A stretch of 64,000 nucleotides of DNA from Microbacterium lacus. Lineage in GTDB: Bacteria; Actinomycetota; Actinomycetes; Actinomycetales; Microbacteriaceae. The notes beneath the pieces are model-generated. The model saw only the letters and a program-made list of their open reading frames with translations, ran no database searches and had not been told where the DNA came from. Position numbers and translations under genes: made by a program. Shown piece after piece: positions 16,512 to 25,837 of this stretch; position 1 is the first letter of the stretch, and each line of letters begins with the position of its first letter. The stretch spans positions 1 through 64,000 of the forward strand of contig NZ_NMUM01000009.1 in NCBI RefSeq assembly GCF_002812805.1, read 5' to 3'.

Positions 16512-19500
16512 TCAGCGCGAGAGGTCCGACCCGTCAAATGCTGACCGAACCACGACACGCGCGTCTGCGTCGCCGCGGCGTCGTTCGGTGTCCTTCTGCC
16601 GAGCGATCGGGGCGGGTGCTCCGCTGCCATTCATCGCGTCATTTGCGGCGAGAATCGCCTGTTCGTGAACGTGACGGGCCTCGACATACTCACCGACACC
16701 CGCCACATACTGTGCCACAAGCTGCTGCCGCGCCGCGACTATCGGCGCGGCAGTCAACACGGCTTCGGGGTGTCCGTGCGTGCCGGCGTCGTCATCCGCA
16801 ATGCGGCGGTCCAGCTCGATCAGCGCCTGTTTCGTCGCATGGAGCCCCTTATTCAGTTGCTCCAACTGGTATCGCTCGAGTTCGCGACTTGGACTTTGTT
16901 GAGCGCTCCACAGGTCGGGCGGGGTATCGGCAACGTTGTGGGGGGTGCGGGCGGCGCGTCCCAGCTCGATGCGGGCAGCGCGGATGGAGTCGTTGATGCT
17001 GACTTCACGGAGGCCGCGGAACATACTGTCCGCGATCTGCGCGCGGGCCGCGGCAGCGGTGGGGGCGATCGCGAGCGCTTCGTTGCGAGTGCGGCCTCGA
17101 GTCATTCCAACGTAGAGGCCGGCCGCGTCGACACCCGGCCCCACAACGGCGGCATCCGTGGTCTCGCCCTGAATGCCGTGCACCGTCGACGCGTACGCGA
17201 GATGCACATGGTCGGCTGCGTACTCACGCGTGACCGTGCGGACGTCGGCGCTGTCGTTGAGGCTGACCAGTTCGATCCCGGTGCAGGTGAGCTTGCGGAT
17301 GACCCACAGGGCCCTGTTCTCGACGTTGGCGTGGCGGTCGTTGCGGCGGGTTTGAACGATGTCGCCTTCAAGGAGTCGCTGCTCCGCCTGTCCCACCGCG
17401 ATCCGGCTCAGCGCGAGCTGCCCGTGGTCGATGCGGCGTTGCTGGATGGCTTCATTGATCGCGTCCGCTTCCTCGTTCGTGCTGGTCACCAATGCCATCC
17501 GACGCTGGCCCGCCGAGGCGCGGAAGTACGCCTCCACCATCACCTCGCGCGCCTGGGCTTGGTCTGCGACACAGTGGATGAGCCCGCGAGCGTCGAGGTC
17601 GGACGCGACCGCGAGCGCCTCATCCTTGGAACCTGGTTCACGCATGCGCAGGGTCAGTTCGGCGTACTCCGGGTCGTGGAATCGATGTACGACGGTGAGT
17701 TCGACAACGGCGGTGGCACGGCGGGTCATCGTCGCCATCGCACCGGAGTGTCCGACGGGCCGGGCCTGGAGGTGGTCGCCGACCATCGCGATCCCGGCCC
17801 CGGTCTCGGCCGCCACGATCGCGAGGGCGTTCGCGGTGTGTAGGTCGACCATGCCGGCTTCGTCGACCACGACTCGATCCCCCGCCCGGAGTGGGAACCG
17901 GCGCGGCCCTGCGTAGCGAAGCCCGGTGGTCGGGTCGATTTCGTCCCGATGGAGTCGGGTCCAGACATCGGCACCCGACTCGTCACGCCCCCAGCGGAAC
18001 CCGTGATCGCTCAACAATGCGTGCAGGCTTGAGGCAGACGTGCCGATCTCTCGGCCGGCGACCGAGGCGGCCTTCTTCGTTGGTGCGACCACCACCATCC
18101 GGTCGCCGCGCTGCGAAAGCGCCTCTTTTGCGGCGCGCAGCATGGTCGTTTTTCCAGCGCCGGCAGGCCCAGTCACCGATACCAACCTGTCGGTCCCGGC
18201 GATTGCGGCGGCGGCCTGCACCTGGCGGCTATCCAGTTCGACGTGCTCTCGCAGCACCGCTTCTGCCGCGGCGACGATCAGGGTGGGCTCAACCGCGGCG
18301 CCCGCCCGAGTGAGGGCGTCGAAGCGCTCGGCGAGCTCGGTCTTGAGTGCGGCTGTGGTCGATGCCATCAGCCGCTTCACGTGCGCGGGCCGTTCCTCTT
18401 CCGCAGCCAGCAGATCCACCGTCAGCGTCAGCGCGCGCTCGATGATCTGCTCGAGCACGGGTTGGAGCGATTCGCGGGGGACGACGATCCCGGTTGCCGC
18501 GAGGGCGCGGGTGGCGCCAGCGTGCACGTCGACCAGGCTGAACCGGCCCCCGCAAGACGCGGCCCGCGCGTCTGCATCCACAATCGCCCGCGCCGCCAAC
18601 AACGCCACATCCAGATCCTCGATTGTCCCGGCCTGCACCGGCACCGGGGCACGACCTCGCAGGATCCCCGGGTCGATCGCGGCCAGTTCGCCTGCGATGA
18701 GTTCTTCCCAGGCAGCTTCGTCGAGATCACCAGGCTTGTTTGGTCGGGCTTTCGCCCACGCCAGTCGGTCGATCCGGTGCATCTGATCTGGGCTTGGTTC
18801 CTGCCCCGGGTGCGCGGTTCGCCACTCAACCAGCAGTACAGCCCGGTTTGCCTCGATCTGCGTCGACCGGCGCGACAGCGGGCGGACCGCGTGAGCGAGC
18901 TCCGCGATCTCGCCCTCGGCGTTCAGCGTGAATCCGTGGCGGGCCAGCGCCGCGACCCATTGCGGGTCGGTGCGGGCGGCGAGTTCGCCTTCGGCGTTGA
19001 TCAGGGTGTGCAGCCTCATCGCGACCCGGGAGTCCACGTTGGACCACTTCCCGTCCTCGCCCTGCACCTTCACGCTCAGCCACAGATGCCGATGAACGTG
19101 CGGGTCCAACGCCCTGGAACGACGATGCTGCAACTCGACAACCTCGACCCGCTGCAAGGGCTCACGGAACCTGCCACCCGCGCCGCGGCGCGCGTTCAGC
19201 TCGGCCTGCCAAGTCGTGATGATCCGATCCCGCAACCGATCCTGCAGCGCCTCGAACTCGCGTGCCAGGTCCGGGGCGATCAGTGCGGCGATGCTGAATG
19301 ATTTCGGTGCGTTGATCGTGCCATCCAGAATGAGGTCCGCATCCGCGGAACTCAGATCGCGCCCACGCCGCTCCCCGGACTCCGGATCGCACCCATCCAC
19401 CCAACTGCGCAACTGCATCTCGTCAAGCGTGTCCGTCGAAATGACGCCCGCCGTAACGATGAATCGTCGGACGCCGGCTGCCGCATCCCCGTATCCGGCG

Positions 19501-19625
19501 AGCGCATCCACACCAACGGTCGCGCGCAGGTGCGAGTCACACGAGCCCTTCAACGCATAGCCCAGCGCCTGTCGAACCCCCTGCGATCCGACACCTCTCT
19601 TCCAGCGCTCGAGACCTCCTCGCAC
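16512..19625 (-). CDS. MobF-type conjugative relaxase with RecD-like helicase domain (TraA-like)
   Basis: A 1037-residue protein. Residues about 1-320 form a TrwC-type relaxase with the metal-binding His triad at 176-180 (DPHVHRHLWL) and DLSSADADLILDGTINAPKS. A RecD/UvrD-like helicase follows, with Walker A GPAGAGKTT (Lys492), Walker B VVVDEAGMVDL and a late HLAYASTVHGIQGETTDAA motif. The C terminus is a helical, charged tail. It would nick an origin of transfer and unwind the strand for conjugation. The paired catalytic tyrosines usual near the N terminus are not evident, so either an unusual Tyr (23 or 45) acts or the start is 5' truncated. No coupling protein or type IV secretion genes are in the window, so the element looks mobilisable. 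Confidence 0.85.
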   Translation of the reverse strand: MRGGLERWKRGVGSQGVRQALGYALKGSCDSHLRATVGVDALAGYGDAAAGVRRFIVTAGVISTDTLDEMQLRSWVDGCDPESGERRGRDLSSADADLILDGTINAPKSFSIAALIAPDLAREFEALQDRLRDRIITTWQAELNARRGAGGRFREPLQRVEVVELQHRRSRALDPHVHRHLWLSVKVQGEDGKWSNVDSRVAMRLHTLINAEGELAARTDPQWVAALARHGFTLNAEGEIAELAHAVRPLSRRSTQIEANRAVLLVEWRTAHPGQEPSPDQMHRIDRLAWAKARPNKPGDLDEAAWEELIAGELAAIDPGILRGRAPVPVQAGTIEDLDVALLAARAIVDADARAASCGGRFSLVDVHAGATRALAATGIVVPRESLQPVLEQIIERALTLTVDLLAAEEERPAHVKRLMASTTAALKTELAERFDALTRAGAAVEPTLIVAAAEAVLREHVELDSRQVQAAAAIAGTDRLVSVTGPAGAGKTTMLRAAKEALSQRGDRMVVVAPTKKAASVAGREIGTSASSLHALLSDHGFRWGRDESGADVWTRLHRDEIDPTTGLRYAGPRRFPLRAGDRVVVDEAGMVDLHTANALAIVAAETGAGIAMVGDHLQARPVGHSGAMATMTRRATAVVELTVVHRFHDPEYAELTLRMREPGSKDEALAVASDLDARGLIHCVADQAQAREVMVEAYFRASAGQRRMALVTSTNEEADAINEAIQQRRIDHGQLALSRIAVGQAEQRLLEGDIVQTRRNDRHANVENRALWVIRKLTCTGIELVSLNDSADVRTVTREYAADHVHLAYASTVHGIQGETTDAAVVGPGVDAAGLYVGMTRGRTRNEALAIAPTAAAARAQIADSMFRGLREVSINDSIRAARIELGRAARTPHNVADTPPDLWSAQQSPSRELERYQLEQLNKGLHATKQALIELDRRIADDDAGTHGHPEAVLTAAPIVAARQQLVAQYVAGVGEYVEARHVHEQAILAANDAMNGSGAPAPIARQKDTERRRGDADARVVVRSAFDGSDLSR

Positions 19626-20047
19626 CCGAACAGCGTACCGCTTTTATGCTGAACTCGAAACGAGTTCCACAAAAAGTGCCTGCGTGCATTGCTATCTTGG
19701 GTCGCACTACTACTGTGGTGGTTGCCGTTCGGGTTGACTACGGGTTGGGTCGGTCCATCGATGTCTGCGGTCAGCTCGCTAGCCTGGCAGCCTTCATCGC
19801 TGGCTGGGATGGCAACAGGCCGACCTAGGTGATTCAGGAACTCTCGAATGGACTCAAACCTCCCGATTGCCGACGACTCGGACGCTCCGGTCGATGCAAA
19901 CGGGCACGCAGAGCACAAGAGTCACCAAGCGAGGGGTGCGGCCAGCAGAGCAGAAATGACTCTGACAAATGCACGGTTTCGGATCCCGGGTGCGATCCCT
20001 GGACTGCGGACTCGTGCCTGCGGTTCCTGACTAGCTACGCGCCCTGA
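19626..20047. other. 422 bases between relaxase and putative defence operon
   Basis: This holds the relaxase promoter side and the 3' end of the three-gene operon. No gene or convincing origin-of-transfer inverted repeat stands out by eye, though an oriT next to a relaxase start would be expected here. Confidence 0.4.
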
Positions 20048-21043
20048 CTACCCACGGGCTCGAATGCCGCCGGCGGGGTCCGCCCCTTCCGGCCCTTGGG
20101 ACGTCACACACAAGCCAACAATTGAGCCATCAGGAATACGATCGATCGCCTGTCGCCTCGATTCAGAACTGAGCCGCCATAGAGTGATCGACTCAGGGGC
20201 TGATAGCGCAACGAGTGAAGCGACCAAGGCGAAGATCTTGGGGCCCAACGGAATGATGACGACCCGGCGGGTTGCGATCTCTCCGCCCAATAGTGCGTCA
20301 AGTCGCAGCAGTGCTTCGAGTGGTTGATCAACTCGATACTCGAGTGTCTTGCCCGCCTCGACCACGTGCAAGAGTGAGCTATTCAGCTGGTCCAGTTCGA
20401 CGTCATGGTTGGGGGAATACCCGCGGGGCAAGAATGCCCAAACATCCTCGGGTTCGATGTCATCGATCACCCCGAGTGCGAGGTCACCCTCGAAACCCGC
20501 CCCGACCACACAGGTCACCGGGAGGCTCGGATCTCCCCATCCCTCGTAACCGCTCACAGCACCGTTGGTAACGACAACCTGATCGTCCACACGGGAACCT
20601 TCGAAGGTTGCAGGGGCATAAACCCAGTGCGCTTCCACCGCCGCGCCCAACTCGGTATGCAGAATCCGGATCGAGTCGGCAATTCGTTGACGCGTCATGG
20701 ACGAGATGTCGACCAAGAACCGAGGTCTTTCATCCGGCGTCGCGCCATGAAATGCCGCGATCACGTCAGTCAACGTGTTCCGAAGCCGCTGTGCAAACTG
20801 ATCCTCGGCTTCGACCTCAACTACAGCTCCGTGCTCGAGCGCCCAGATGCGGTTCTTCTGAAATTGCCCCTCACGCTGAGTAGGGAAAGTGAAGCCCACG
20901 AGGTGCGAGCCCTGGCTAGCCGTGCTCGCAATGAACGTTGACCGCGTTTCGTAGCCCACTGAGTAGACGACCGCCACATAGTCGATCAGCGCAATTTCGC
21001 TTGACGCAAACGATGCCACCTGGGCATGCAGTGCCGAAGTCAT
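20048..21043 (-). CDS. Unidentified protein with GYE-RS and DISSMTR motifs, third gene of putative defence operon
   Basis: A 331-residue soluble protein. The N-terminal half looks Rossmann-like: VAVVYSVGYETRSTFIAS, then FLVDISSMTRQRIADSIRIL, then VEAHWVYAPATF. The C-terminal half has LPVTCVVGAGFEGDLALGVI and TRRVVIIPLGPKIFAL. The GYExRS and DISSMTR signatures recall proteins seen in defence or ATPase-associated clusters, but I cannot assign a catalytic activity. It begins six bases after the ATPase gene on the same strand, so it is the last gene of a three-gene operon. It could be an effector or a nucleotide sensor. Confidence 0.6.
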   Translation of the reverse strand: MTSALHAQVASFASSEIALIDYVAVVYSVGYETRSTFIASTASQGSHLVGFTFPTQREGQFQKNRIWALEHGAVVEVEAEDQFAQRLRNTLTDVIAAFHGATPDERPRFLVDISSMTRQRIADSIRILHTELGAAVEAHWVYAPATFEGSRVDDQVVVTNGAVSGYEGWGDPSLPVTCVVGAGFEGDLALGVIDDIEPEDVWAFLPRGYSPNHDVELDQLNSSLLHVVEAGKTLEYRVDQPLEALLRLDALLGGEIATRRVVIIPLGPKIFALVASLVALSAPESITLWRLSSESRRQAIDRIPDGSIVGLCVTSQGPEGADPAGGIRARG

Positions 21044-21049
21044 GTTGGC

Positions 21050-22906
21050 CTACTCTCTGGACGGCGGGAAGTCGAACAATGCCTGACCTCCTCGATCCCG
21101 GCGGCTGCGGCCCGAAGGGAAGTACCAAGCCCGCGCGTCACCCCTTGTAACGATTGAGCGCAGGCCCCGATGTTCGCCAAGCCGCAGCGGCAGTCGATAG
21201 CGAGGCGCGAGCACGAAAGACAAGCGGAAGAGCTCCCCTTCGAGCGTATCTGGGATCGGCCGATTTGAGTCGTCCGGAAGGTGAACAATGGCCCCAACGT
21301 TAAGCGCGATTTGGAGGGCACTGATCACATGCGGAGGTGATCGTCGATCGACTCGAAACGCAGTTACGGGGTTGTCGTCGAAGGGTCCGCTAATGAGTCG
21401 ACGCCCGAGTTCCTTTCCAATCGCTTCGACGAGGTCTACGACTTGAAACAGGCGTCCGTCGTCCCCCTGTACTGCTGGTTGAGACCTCAACAGCGCGAGG
21501 AATCGATCAATGACACTGTCGATGGCCGCGCTTTGGGCCGCGCGGTCGAGCGGAAGCGTGCGCGGTAGGTCCCGTGGCAAGACATGCCCGAGCAGCGCCA
21601 TCAATAGGCGGGGATTCGCATCAACTAGTGTCGCCAACCCCTCCGCTCCCGTGTAGAGATCGTGCGACTTGCGACCCGTCTGGTGGGGGCGTCGGTAGTG
21701 CTCGCGCAATACGACGATGTTTCGGATCTTCCGCACCTTTGCTGCGCGTTCGTTGGGCGTCAAATCCTGCAGTGCGTGCAGGTCTACGCCCTTCTTCGCG
21801 AGCCAATCAGCAAAGGTGTCGTCCGACTTCGCCAGGCTGTCATAGCGCTTCCACAGCCAGGACCCAATTGCGTACGGGTCCTCGTCCTCCTCAACCGACG
21901 CGAATCGCCCCGCACCGAAGACCCGACGAGATGTGAGGGCCAACTCATTGACGTAGCGTTTTCTGAGTTCGGCTTCGATGATGTCTTCCGCGAACCGTGG
22001 TGCCGCCGAGTACTGGGACGACAGACGGATGAGCTCGAAATCCTGCCCGTGAACTCCTGCTAGCGGCATATTCAACCGAGCGAACTCCGGTTGAACGGGC
22101 GACAAACTCAATTTATACAGGAGCACAGACTGACTCCCCCGCATGGCGTCCAGCACCGATTCAGTCACCCTTGGTGGGGCGAGCTCCATCTCGTCGAACA
22201 GCAGCGCCCATTGATGATCGGACTGCTGCGCGGCGGTATTGAAGAGCCGAATACACGCTTCCGCTGTGCTGAGGGTGTCTCTTATGAGCCAGTCGGGCAG
22301 CTGAGTGTCGATCTCACGAGGGCTACGTAGGAGCTCGCCATGTTCCCTGAACCGTGCCACCAAAGCGCTCACAACCGACTCGATTCGAGGGACTTCGACG
22401 CGCAGCCTCAAGAGAGACGATAGTTCCCGGACAAGAAGCAACTCGTCGGCGGGAGTGAGTCGGGCCCTCGCATGATGCGGCGTATTTTCGGGAATGCTAT
22501 GGGCGCGCCAAGCCATCGTCGTGACGAGTTCACGCGCGACCTGCGTCGCGAACGCAGACTCCGCGATCACGTCGCGAATGAGCCGATCAAGTTCGTCCGT
22601 GTCCGGCTCGAGCTGCTGTTTCCAGATCCGATCAGTTGCAACGAACACACCGGTGTAGTCGATCGCGCCAACCATCGACTCCGCCTGCGTATGGTGCCAT
22701 CGCTCGAGCGCCTCCGGCTGGAGCATCTTCAGCAACGTGGTCTTGCCTGAACCTCGCGGACCCGAGAGCACCGAGTGCACCGGATTAACCAGCGTAAAGA
22801 ATGACTCGGGTGGCACGAACGAAGCGGCGACCTGCTGCGCCGAGTACGTTCGCGCATTAAATGACGTGAGTGATCGGTCTGCGCCAACAAACCCTCGCAC
22901 GCTCAC
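21050..22906 (-). CDS. ORC/CDC6-like AAA ATPase, second gene of putative defence operon
   Basis: A 618-residue P-loop ATPase. The start (FNARTYSAQQVAASFVPPESF) leads into Walker A SGPRGSGKTT (Lys55). Walker B is WALLFDEMELAP (Asp238, Glu239), and a long helical C-terminal half follows. The arrangement fits the ORC/CDC6-type STAND-like ATPases of bacterial mobile elements, which act as switches or DNA-bound motors. Its GTG or ATG region overlaps the phosphoesterase stop by 4 bases (22903-22906), so they are translationally coupled. Adjacent genes encode a phosphoesterase and an unidentified protein. Membrane segments are absent. Confidence 0.75.
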   Translation of the reverse strand: MSVRGFVGADRSLTSFNARTYSAQQVAASFVPPESFFTLVNPVHSVLSGPRGSGKTTLLKMLQPEALERWHHTQAESMVGAIDYTGVFVATDRIWKQQLEPDTDELDRLIRDVIAESAFATQVARELVTTMAWRAHSIPENTPHHARARLTPADELLLVRELSSLLRLRVEVPRIESVVSALVARFREHGELLRSPREIDTQLPDWLIRDTLSTAEACIRLFNTAAQQSDHQWALLFDEMELAPPRVTESVLDAMRGSQSVLLYKLSLSPVQPEFARLNMPLAGVHGQDFELIRLSSQYSAAPRFAEDIIEAELRKRYVNELALTSRRVFGAGRFASVEEDEDPYAIGSWLWKRYDSLAKSDDTFADWLAKKGVDLHALQDLTPNERAAKVRKIRNIVVLREHYRRPHQTGRKSHDLYTGAEGLATLVDANPRLLMALLGHVLPRDLPRTLPLDRAAQSAAIDSVIDRFLALLRSQPAVQGDDGRLFQVVDLVEAIGKELGRRLISGPFDDNPVTAFRVDRRSPPHVISALQIALNVGAIVHLPDDSNRPIPDTLEGELFRLSFVLAPRYRLPLRLGEHRGLRSIVTRGDARAWYFPSGRSRRDRGGQALFDFPPSRE

Positions 22907-24192
22907 GCGATCACTCCGCTCACATCAGGGATCTTGGCCCTCAGTTCCACTATCTCGCCACTTGAGTCCCGAGCGACGGCGATCCCGAGATTATCCAGCT
23001 GACGCGCAAGGTTCTCGATGTCGCTGGGGGCGAGGAATGGGAGCTCTGGGTGCCGCATCTTCAGGTCCGCAGCCGTAAGCGCCAATCCAGGTCCGAGTCC
23101 GGCTGCTTTGATCATCCTGGCGAGAGCGGCGGGATCGATCCGCCATCCGAATCCACCTCGCCCGGGCCAGCCTGCCGCGCCCTCCGCTTCTGCCCACCCG
23201 ATACTTGGCCGCCATGACCACGAACGGAACTGTGCAGCCAGACCCAGCGTTGGGACGCCCTGATCGGAGGGATCCCACAGCGTGATCAGATGGACCTGAT
23301 TGCTAGCGATGGAGGATGTCTGGCCCCAGGCGAAAGCAGCCATACTCGCGGCCGAGAACACAGCCGCGCTGCCGGCTCCGCCGCGGGCGTACTGAAAATA
23401 TGGGCGGTGTTTGTGTCCGTGTACCACCAGCCATGGCCCCGTTCGTTCCAACATGGCCAGAAGGTGCTCCGCCTCTCGAACTTGGCCATGCTCGTCAGTG
23501 TCGACGTCAGGCAGCTGTTCGACGTGGTGGTGCAAGAGAAGGATTTGAATCTGTGCTGGCGCGCGACCCTGCAGATCGCTCTCCAGCCTGTTGGTCGTTC
23601 GCTTCGAAACCCGTCCGTGGTCCAGCTCTTCCCCCTGCTTGGAGCTGAGACCGTGGAATGCGCTTGAGTTGACGGCGACCACACGCCACGGGATCGGCCC
23701 GTCATCGGCAGGGGCTGCCGCGTCAATGATGCAGTAATTTCTGGACCAATAGTCCGCTCGTGACGCATCGGCGTCGTGAGGGAAGAGCGGCGCGAGATCG
23801 AACAAGACTCCTCGAGGATCTATCTCGGTGCCACCGCGGGAATCCACGTCGTGATTTCCTGCTGTCGCGATCAGCGTCGACCCACGACTCCCGGCAAGGT
23901 CATTGACGTCTCGCCACGCGTCGACGAGCGCGGCTGAGTCGGCCTTGTCGGTGATATCACCAGCGCAGAGAAGCAACGTAGGGAACAACTTTTCGCGTTC
24001 AAGCACATGTCGCAAGCCAACGATCGGGTGATTGCGTTCATCCCGCGTCGTAGTTGTCGTGATCCACGATCCAGCCTTGTCGCCGGGGGCGCTACTGCTC
24101 GCGTGAAGGTCGGACACGACAAGTATCGAGATGAGCGGCTCGCTATCCCCAGGGACTGTCAAGCCTTCCGGCCCGCCGTCGTTCTCCGGCAC
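22903..24192 (-). CDS. Calcineurin-like metallophosphoesterase, first gene of putative defence operon
   Basis: A protein of about 429 residues with all five metallophosphoesterase motifs: SDLHASS, CAGDITD, AGNHDVDS, LLHHHVEQL and VHGHKHRPYF. A C-terminal region of about 130 residues (from ALARMIKAAG) has no recognised domain. Such enzymes cut phosphodiesters in nucleic acids or nucleotides. The frame is open from 24219, but promoter-like TTGTCA (24230-24225) and TATACG (24206-24201), 18 bases apart, place the transcript start near 24194. The GTG at 24192 would therefore be a leaderless start. The gene is divergent from an adenine methyltransferase across about 80 bases. Confidence 0.8.
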   Translation of the reverse strand: MPENDGGPEGLTVPGDSEPLISILVVSDLHASSSAPGDKAGSWITTTTTRDERNHPIVGLRHVLEREKLFPTLLLCAGDITDKADSAALVDAWRDVNDLAGSRGSTLIATAGNHDVDSRGGTEIDPRGVLFDLAPLFPHDADASRADYWSRNYCIIDAAAPADDGPIPWRVVAVNSSAFHGLSSKQGEELDHGRVSKRTTNRLESDLQGRAPAQIQILLLHHHVEQLPDVDTDEHGQVREAEHLLAMLERTGPWLVVHGHKHRPYFQYARGGAGSAAVFSAASMAAFAWGQTSSIASNQVHLITLWDPSDQGVPTLGLAAQFRSWSWRPSIGWAEAEGAAGWPGRGGFGWRIDPAALARMIKAAGLGPGLALTAADLKMRHPELPFLAPSDIENLARQLDNLGIAVARDSSGEIVELRAKIPDVSGVIA

Positions 24193-24200
24193 GGGCTCAT

Positions 24201-24230
24201 CGTATAGTGCTGAGAGCACAAGGCTGACAA
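24201..24230 (-). promoter_or_regulatory. Promoter of the phosphoesterase-ATPase operon
   Basis: Reading leftward, TTGTCA and TATACG are separated by 18 bases, with a GTG in frame at the expected start point. It lies in the short spacer shared with the divergent methyltransferase gene. Confidence 0.5.
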
Positions 24231-24271
24231 GGCGCCGCTCGGGAGTGTGTCGCAGAATCGGAATCGCATCG

Positions 24272-25462
24272 ATGATCCGCTATATGGGCACCAAGCGCCA
24301 TATTTCCGGCGCCGTGCGAGAAGCCGTGGAGAGCATCAGTGAGGACGGGCCGATCCTTGATCTCTTTGCTGGGATGGGGAGTGTGGCAGATGAGTTCGTT
24401 GGAAAGCGCCCCGTCTACCTGAATGATGCTTCCGAGTTCGTCGGTGCAATGCTCCGAGCACGCTTCGGACCGACGAGTTCCCCCCCTGCCCTCGATCGCG
24501 GAGTCTTCGATGCAACGATGCAAGAGTCCCGAGATCGACTGACCCAAGAGTTCTCTGCTCAACTCGAGATCGAGACGGCTGCGTTGAACGGCGACGTCGC
24601 CAAGCTGCAAAGCTATGTTCGACGCGCGAAACACGTGGGTACCTCAGCCACCGCTCGCCGGGCCGCCGTCGACGCATCAACCTGCGCTGGCGTCGCTAGA
24701 TACAAGTTGGCTTCGCTCTATTTTTCCGCGGGATACCTGAGTCTGCATCAGGCGATTGAAGTCGATGCGCTCCGCTTTGCGATCGATTCCTACCCGGATC
24801 AGTCTGTGCGCGACGCCCTCATGTCGCAATGGCTAACGTCGATATCGGCCGTCTTGAACTCCCCAGGACATTCCGCGCAATTTCTTAAACCAACCCCTTC
24901 CGGCGGCTATGGCCGAGTCGTGCGAGCCTGGAGCAAGAGCGTTACCGAAAAGTTCTGGCAGGTCGGCACCGTCAATCAACCTCACAGCCTCGCCAGTTGG
25001 CGAGCGACGACGCGAGTAACGACGGTTGACGCGCTCACCCTTCTCAGATCCGGCGGAGCCACCGATGCGTCAGTCATCTACGCAGACCCGCCGTACACGC
25101 GCGATCAATATGGTCGGTTTTATCACCTGTACGAAACCCTCTACAAGTATGATTTTCCGACTTCGCGCGGATCAGGACGGGTCCGAGCAGACACGTTTGT
25201 GTCTGGGTTTTCACGGAAGACCGAAGTAGAGACGAGCATCCGCGAATTACTCAGAATCTCGGCTGCCTCAAGCAAACCCATTGTTCTCAGCTACCCCAAG
25301 AATGGGCTTCTGAACCAGGCGGGTCGCGATCTCCACGTCCTGGCTCGCGACTACTTCGAGTCCGTCACGGTCGAATCCATCTCTACCAATCACTCCACTC
25401 TCGGGGGCTCGTCTGGATCACGTAGCAAGGCCGCGACGGAGCAACTTGTCATCTGCCTCTGA
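24272..25462 (+). CDS. D12-class N6-adenine DNA methyltransferase
   Basis: A 396-residue protein with the Dam/D12 order of motifs. MIRYMGTKRHI is the typical N-terminal signature, DLFAGMGSVA is the AdoMet-binding motif I, and DPPYTRDQYGRFYHLYETL is the catalytic motif IV. The target sequence cannot be read from the protein. It is divergent from the phosphoesterase operon, so it may protect self DNA from that system; no classical restriction nuclease lies adjacent. The start at 24272 follows from the conserved RYMGTKR opening. No strong ribosome site is visible, and the longer frame from 24131 would overlap the divergent gene. Confidence 0.88.
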   Translation: MIRYMGTKRHISGAVREAVESISEDGPILDLFAGMGSVADEFVGKRPVYLNDASEFVGAMLRARFGPTSSPPALDRGVFDATMQESRDRLTQEFSAQLEIETAALNGDVAKLQSYVRRAKHVGTSATARRAAVDASTCAGVARYKLASLYFSAGYLSLHQAIEVDALRFAIDSYPDQSVRDALMSQWLTSISAVLNSPGHSAQFLKPTPSGGYGRVVRAWSKSVTEKFWQVGTVNQPHSLASWRATTRVTTVDALTLLRSGGATDASVIYADPPYTRDQYGRFYHLYETLYKYDFPTSRGSGRVRADTFVSGFSRKTEVETSIRELLRISAASSKPIVLSYPKNGLLNQAGRDLHVLARDYFESVTVESISTNHSTLGGSSGSRSKAATEQLVICL

Positions 25463-25579
25463 AGAGTCGGTGCCGAGTCGGTTACGCACGCGGGTTCGCG
25501 CAACTTCTACTCTGCGGGAACATTCCGAAACTCCCGTCCTACCCTTTACCGCGCCGGGCTTAGCATAGGCGCGGAGGCA

Positions 25580-25837
25580 ATGGTGACTGAGATCTCGTCG
25601 TGGCGGGCGAACGATGTCGTGGCGTACGAACTCTTGCGAGAGTCGGCGTCAACGCTCACTGCGCTCCTAACCTATGCCGCGTCTTCCGATGTGTCAGCGC
25701 CAGACGGCGCGCGACTGGAACTCACACAGCTCCGCCGCGATCTCCTGACAATCGACGGGTACGATCGCGCACGGGTGAACGCCCTCGCGGCACAGATCGA
25801 TGCTCGAGTCAGGGAACTCTCGGGAGCATCCAGATGA
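25580..25837 (+). CDS. Putative antitoxin preceding the zeta toxin
   Basis: An 85-residue, mainly helical acidic protein (NDVVAYELLRESASTLTALL, RLELTQLRRDLLTIDGYDRA). I do not recognise a named family, but size, position and the 4-base ATGA overlap with the zeta toxin gene make an epsilon-like antitoxin role likely. GGAGG precedes the start; the GTG at 25583 is spaced slightly better than the ATG at 25580. The 117 bases upstream, after the methyltransferase stop, should hold the promoter. Confidence 0.65.
   Translation: MVTEISSWRANDVVAYELLRESASTLTALLTYAASSDVSAPDGARLELTQLRRDLLTIDGYDRARVNALAAQIDARVRELSGASR

Noticed and set aside
18243..19301. Plus-strand open frame opposite the relaxase gene
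   Set aside because: It lies entirely antisense to a well-supported relaxase and shows no ribosome site or recognisable fold.
19975..20030. tRNA T-arm-like sequence near the end of the putative defence operon
   Set aside because: A CCGGGTGCGATCCC-like string is visible but no cloverleaf can be drawn around it.
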